A DNA stretch of 59,302 nt from Thermohalobaculum sp050331335 (GTDB taxonomy: Bacteria; Pseudomonadota; Alphaproteobacteria; Rhodobacterales; Rhodobacteraceae). Under the pieces are notes generated by a model. That model was given only the letters and a program-made list of their open reading frames with translations. It was not told the origin of the DNA and did no database searches. Every line of letters begins with the position of its first letter. The first letter of the stretch is position 1. A program made the position numbers and the translations under genes. The DNA lies in NCBI GenBank assembly GCA_050331335.1, contig JBHJGY010000002.1:1-59302 (forward strand), read 5' to 3'. Shown here one piece after another: positions 57,450-59,302 of the stretch.

Positions 57450-58865
57450 TTAACGCGCCACCGGCAGCGCGTCGTTCGGCCCGATCCGGCGGATCTCGCG
57501 CAGCGCCCGGTCACGCTCTGCTGCGGTCATGAAGGGCCCTGCCCTGACCCGGGTCAGCTCGCGCCCGCCATAGGTCTCGCGCAGACCCTCGGCCGTAAAG
57601 CCTGCGTCTTGCAAGAGGCGGACGAGGCGCTCCGCATTGCTCTCGACGCCAAATAGGCCGGCCTGGATGAACGGCCGATCCAGCGGGCTCGCGGGCGTCT
57701 CCTCCTGGCTCTCGGGAGCGGTTGGCTCAGGATCCGGCGTCGCCTCAACCGTGTCGGCCTGGGCTGGCTCGGCGCGGGCAAGTGTGGTCACCGCCTCCGC
57801 TTCGGGGGTCGGCTCGGGCTGCGCCGTCTCGGGTTCCGCTTCAGGGGCGGAGGGTTGTTCCTCGGGCTCGGGGCGCGGCTGGCCACGGGCGACCTGGGCT
57901 GCCGGCGCAGGTTCTCCGGGGCGGTTGGCCGGCTCCGGCGCGCGCGGCGGCGATTGGGGGGCAACTTGGGAGCCGCTCAGCGCCTGACCCGCCGCAGGCG
58001 GCTGCCGGACAAGGGGCCAATCCTCGACAAACCCGGCGGTTTCCTCGTCGCCCGGCGCTCGGCGCAAGCCGGCCACCGTGCTGTCCCCTGATGCGGGGGC
58101 GTCGGCCTCCGTTGACGGCTCCGGCTGCGGCAGCGGCGCTTCGGTCGGGCGTTGTGCCGGTTCGGGCGGCGCCAAGGCCACGCGGTCAGGACCGGCCGAC
58201 GGCTCGGTTGGGGCGGGTGTCGGCACGCGCTCTGCAGGGATCGCTTCCGCCGGCTCGGCCTCGGCCGCGACCTCCTCCGACGGCTCTGCCGCCGCCGTCT
58301 CGCGCTCTTCGGGCTCGGCCGGCGCGGTCGCTACGGCGCCAGCCTGGGGCTGAAGCGCCGCCTCTGCGGCAAGCGAAGGACGGACAGGCGCGCGGCGGAT
58401 GGCCACGATCGACAAGGTGACCTCGCGCTCGGGGGTCATGCCGAGCGCGGCTGCGGCGTCCGAGGAGACCAAGATCGCCGGACCAGATCCGCTGCCATCC
58501 CGACGAAACAGCGCGCCGTCGACCACATAGCCGTTATCGGTGTTGAGAATGCGCACGCGCCGCGCAGTCTCTGCCGCGGGATGGGCGACCCAGATGCCCT
58601 GCAGCGTGCGCTGGCCGTCCCAGGCGGCGGTGTCATCGATCTCGAACTCCTCGGGCACAGGCTGAAGCCGCGCATCGATCAGCGCGGTTGGCCCCGGCTC
58701 GATCGCATCCGCCGCAGCCGCCTGGCTGACCTGCGGCCCTGCCGCGCCGACAGAGCTCGCGTTATGCGCCGCGAGTTCGGCGCAAGCGGACAGCCCGCCC
58801 GCCGTTGCCAGCCCAAGCGCCAGACGTTTCAGGATATGCCCCTGTGCGGCTGTGTGCCGTGTCAT
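57450..58865 (-). CDS. SPOR-domain lipoprotein
   Basis: The 471-residue protein has a lipoprotein signal (ILKRLALGLATAGGLSAC, lipobox Cys near residue 28), an N-terminal globular part of about 120 residues (GQRTLQGIWVAHPAAETARRVRILNTDNGYVVDGALFRRDGSG ... VLVSSDAAAALGMTP), which resembles the DPBB-like domain of RlpA-type proteins, a very long Pro/Ala/Glu-rich disordered part (about 150-390), and a C-terminal SPOR domain (IQAGLFGVESNAERLVRLLQDAGFTAEGLRETYGGRELTRVRAGPF). SPOR binds denuded peptidoglycan at the septum. It heads the dacC-tmk-holB operon. Confidence 0.88.
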   Translation of the reverse strand: MTRHTAAQGHILKRLALGLATAGGLSACAELAAHNASSVGAAGPQVSQAAAADAIEPGPTALIDARLQPVPEEFEIDDTAAWDGQRTLQGIWVAHPAAETARRVRILNTDNGYVVDGALFRRDGSGSGPAILVSSDAAAALGMTPEREVTLSIVAIRRAPVRPSLAAEAALQPQAGAVATAPAEPEERETAAAEPSEEVAAEAEPAEAIPAERVPTPAPTEPSAGPDRVALAPPEPAQRPTEAPLPQPEPSTEADAPASGDSTVAGLRRAPGDEETAGFVEDWPLVRQPPAAGQALSGSQVAPQSPPRAPEPANRPGEPAPAAQVARGQPRPEPEEQPSAPEAEPETAQPEPTPEAEAVTTLARAEPAQADTVEATPDPEPTAPESQEETPASPLDRPFIQAGLFGVESNAERLVRLLQDAGFTAEGLRETYGGRELTRVRAGPFMTAAERDRALREIRRIGPNDALPVAR

Positions 58866-58907
58866 GCCGATGCCACCTCGTGATTGGAGCGGGTCTGCGC
58901 CACGCTT

Positions 58908-58923
58908 TTACGCGTAAGCTTAC
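58908..58923. promoter_or_regulatory. Two overlapping palindromes upstream of the SPOR gene
   Basis: TTACGCGTAA (58908-58917) and GTAAGCTTAC (58914-58923) are each perfect 10-bp palindromes sharing GTAA. They lie 43 to 58 bases before the SPOR lipoprotein start. Possibly an operator in its promoter; the binding protein is unknown. Confidence 0.35.
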
Positions 58924-59013
58924 AGCATTGGCTTAAGGAATTGAAGCGTTGCGCGACCTGGCCGGACAGCCTCTGGACGGCTCCGCGGAGGGCGCGCTAT
59001 CACCTGCAACACA

Positions 59014-59101
59014 GGAAGGGTGGCAGAGTGGTCGATTGCGGCGGTCTTGAAAACCGTTGAACCGAGAGGTTCCGTGGGTTCGAATCCCACCCCTTCCGCC
59101 A
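59014..59101 (+). tRNA. tRNA-Ser (anticodon UGA)
   Basis: An 88-base class II tRNA. The acceptor arms GGAAGGG (59014-59020) and CCCTTCC (59091-59097) pair fully, the discriminator is G, and CCA is encoded at 59099-59101. The anticodon stem CGGTC/AACCG holds the loop with TGA; the long variable arm (AACCGAGAGGTTCC region) is typical of tRNA-Ser. T-arm GTGGGTTCGAATCCCAC is perfect. A T-run at 59131-59137 may end the transcript. It reads serine UCA and related codons. Confidence 0.97.
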
Positions 59102-59135
59102 TATTCACCCACTAAACCGTTGTATCTAAATTTTT

Positions 59136-59302
59136 TTAAAGAACAGCACCCCCACAATATTCCCCCCTTAATCGCGGATTGCGTCGGACCGTGGCGACCA
59201 CGTCGACCACGTTACCGACCGCAATAATAACGATGGCCGCGATGACGACATCGACCGTGACCGCGCCGCCGGCGCAGCCGCGCCCGCGTGGCCAGCCGGG
59301 CC
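59136..59302 (-). CDS. Possible C-terminal fragment of a membrane protein
   Basis: A minus-strand frame with no stop from the window edge to TAA at 59136 encodes a hydrophobic stretch (AVTVDVVIAAIVIIAVGNVVDVVATVRR) and a short polar tail. Third positions are mostly G or C over the hydrophobic part. It could be the end of a membrane protein whose start lies outside the window. The opposite strand has a competing polar frame without a start, so this is tentative. Confidence 0.28.
   Translation of the reverse strand, partial: PGWPRGRGCAGGAVTVDVVIAAIVIIAVGNVVDVVATVRRNPRLRGEYCGGAVL

Noticed and set aside
54599..57656. Two long plus-strand frames (551 and 540 aa)
   Set aside because: They lie opposite holB, tmk and dacC, whose motifs are intact.
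58933..59157. 74-aa minus-strand frame containing a GIRTHGTSRFNGFQDRRNRP-like sequence
   Set aside because: It is the reverse complement of the tRNA-Ser gene; this peptide is a well-known false protein in annotations.
1..59302. CRISPR arrays, transposases, integrases or phage genes
   Set aside because: None was seen; no regularly spaced repeats and no mobile-element protein motifs were found.

Overview
The window is a chromosomal segment of a high-GC alphaproteobacterium, most likely of the order Rhodobacterales (Rhodobacter/Roseobacter group). The evidence is family content and style: a DksA homologue with one remaining zinc-site cysteine, DUF1127 mini-proteins, a GAAC-N7-GAAC SOS box, a single-chain indolepyruvate:ferredoxin oxidoreductase, a DUF2927 lipoprotein, and third codon positions that are almost all G or C. 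No prophage, insertion sequence, CRISPR array or rRNA operon was recognised. One tRNA gene (Ser, anticodon UGA) lies near the right edge.

Layout. 0-5 kb: ruvCAB (minus strand), two DUF1127 mini-proteins, prmA and msrA. 5-13 kb: uvrD behind a LexA-type SOS box, trkH with a good terminator, a LysR regulator, and a glcB-glcG pair. 13-18 kb: dksA, then a plus-strand locus of MoxR-type AAA ATPase, GNAT acetyltransferase, DUF2927 lipoprotein, small membrane protein and CoxE-like VWA protein. 18-20.4 kb: small membrane proteins, a VOC enzyme and a 1-kb gap without a gene that contains an AT-rich island. 20.4-30.3 kb: an M48 protease, then a C-P lyase (phosphonate) locus with phnM, a DUF1045 2H phosphoesterase, phnN, phnL, phnK, phnJ, a small plus-strand ORF, a HAD phosphatase, phnI, phnH, phnG and the divergent regulator phnF, which overlaps a pterin dehydratase gene. 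30.3-36 kb: a phosphorelay set (hybrid histidine kinase, REC-PP2C phosphatase, Hpt protein). 36-41.7 kb: class II aldolase, two SDRs, rpmB, sirtuin, AbrB-like protein, thioesterase and a GlxA-type AraC regulator. 41.8-48.3 kb: class II DAHP synthase overlapping serB, msrP, a LysR regulator, a secreted protein, an HxlR regulator and a VOC protein. 48.3-51.7 kb: indolepyruvate:ferredoxin oxidoreductase. 51.8-58.9 kb: a tight minus-strand run of SPOR lipoprotein, dacC-type carboxypeptidase, tmk, holB, tatD, MBL hydrolase and AEC transporter.

How the genes work together. The phn locus is the best-defined pathway: PhnI/G/H/L activate the phosphonate, PhnM trims the triphosphate, PhnJ cleaves the C-P bond and PhnN makes PRPP. 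No phnP lies in the locus. The DUF1045 protein, with two intact HxT motifs, is the most attractive candidate for the missing cyclic phosphodiesterase step. A HutC-type palindrome lies in the phnG/phnF intergenic region. The other loci worth following up are the MoxR/VWA locus with its three embedded genes and the kinase/phosphatase/Hpt set.

Limits: every assignment comes from reading motifs by eye; no database search was run. Start sites follow ribosome-binding sites and family length, and are the least certain coordinates.
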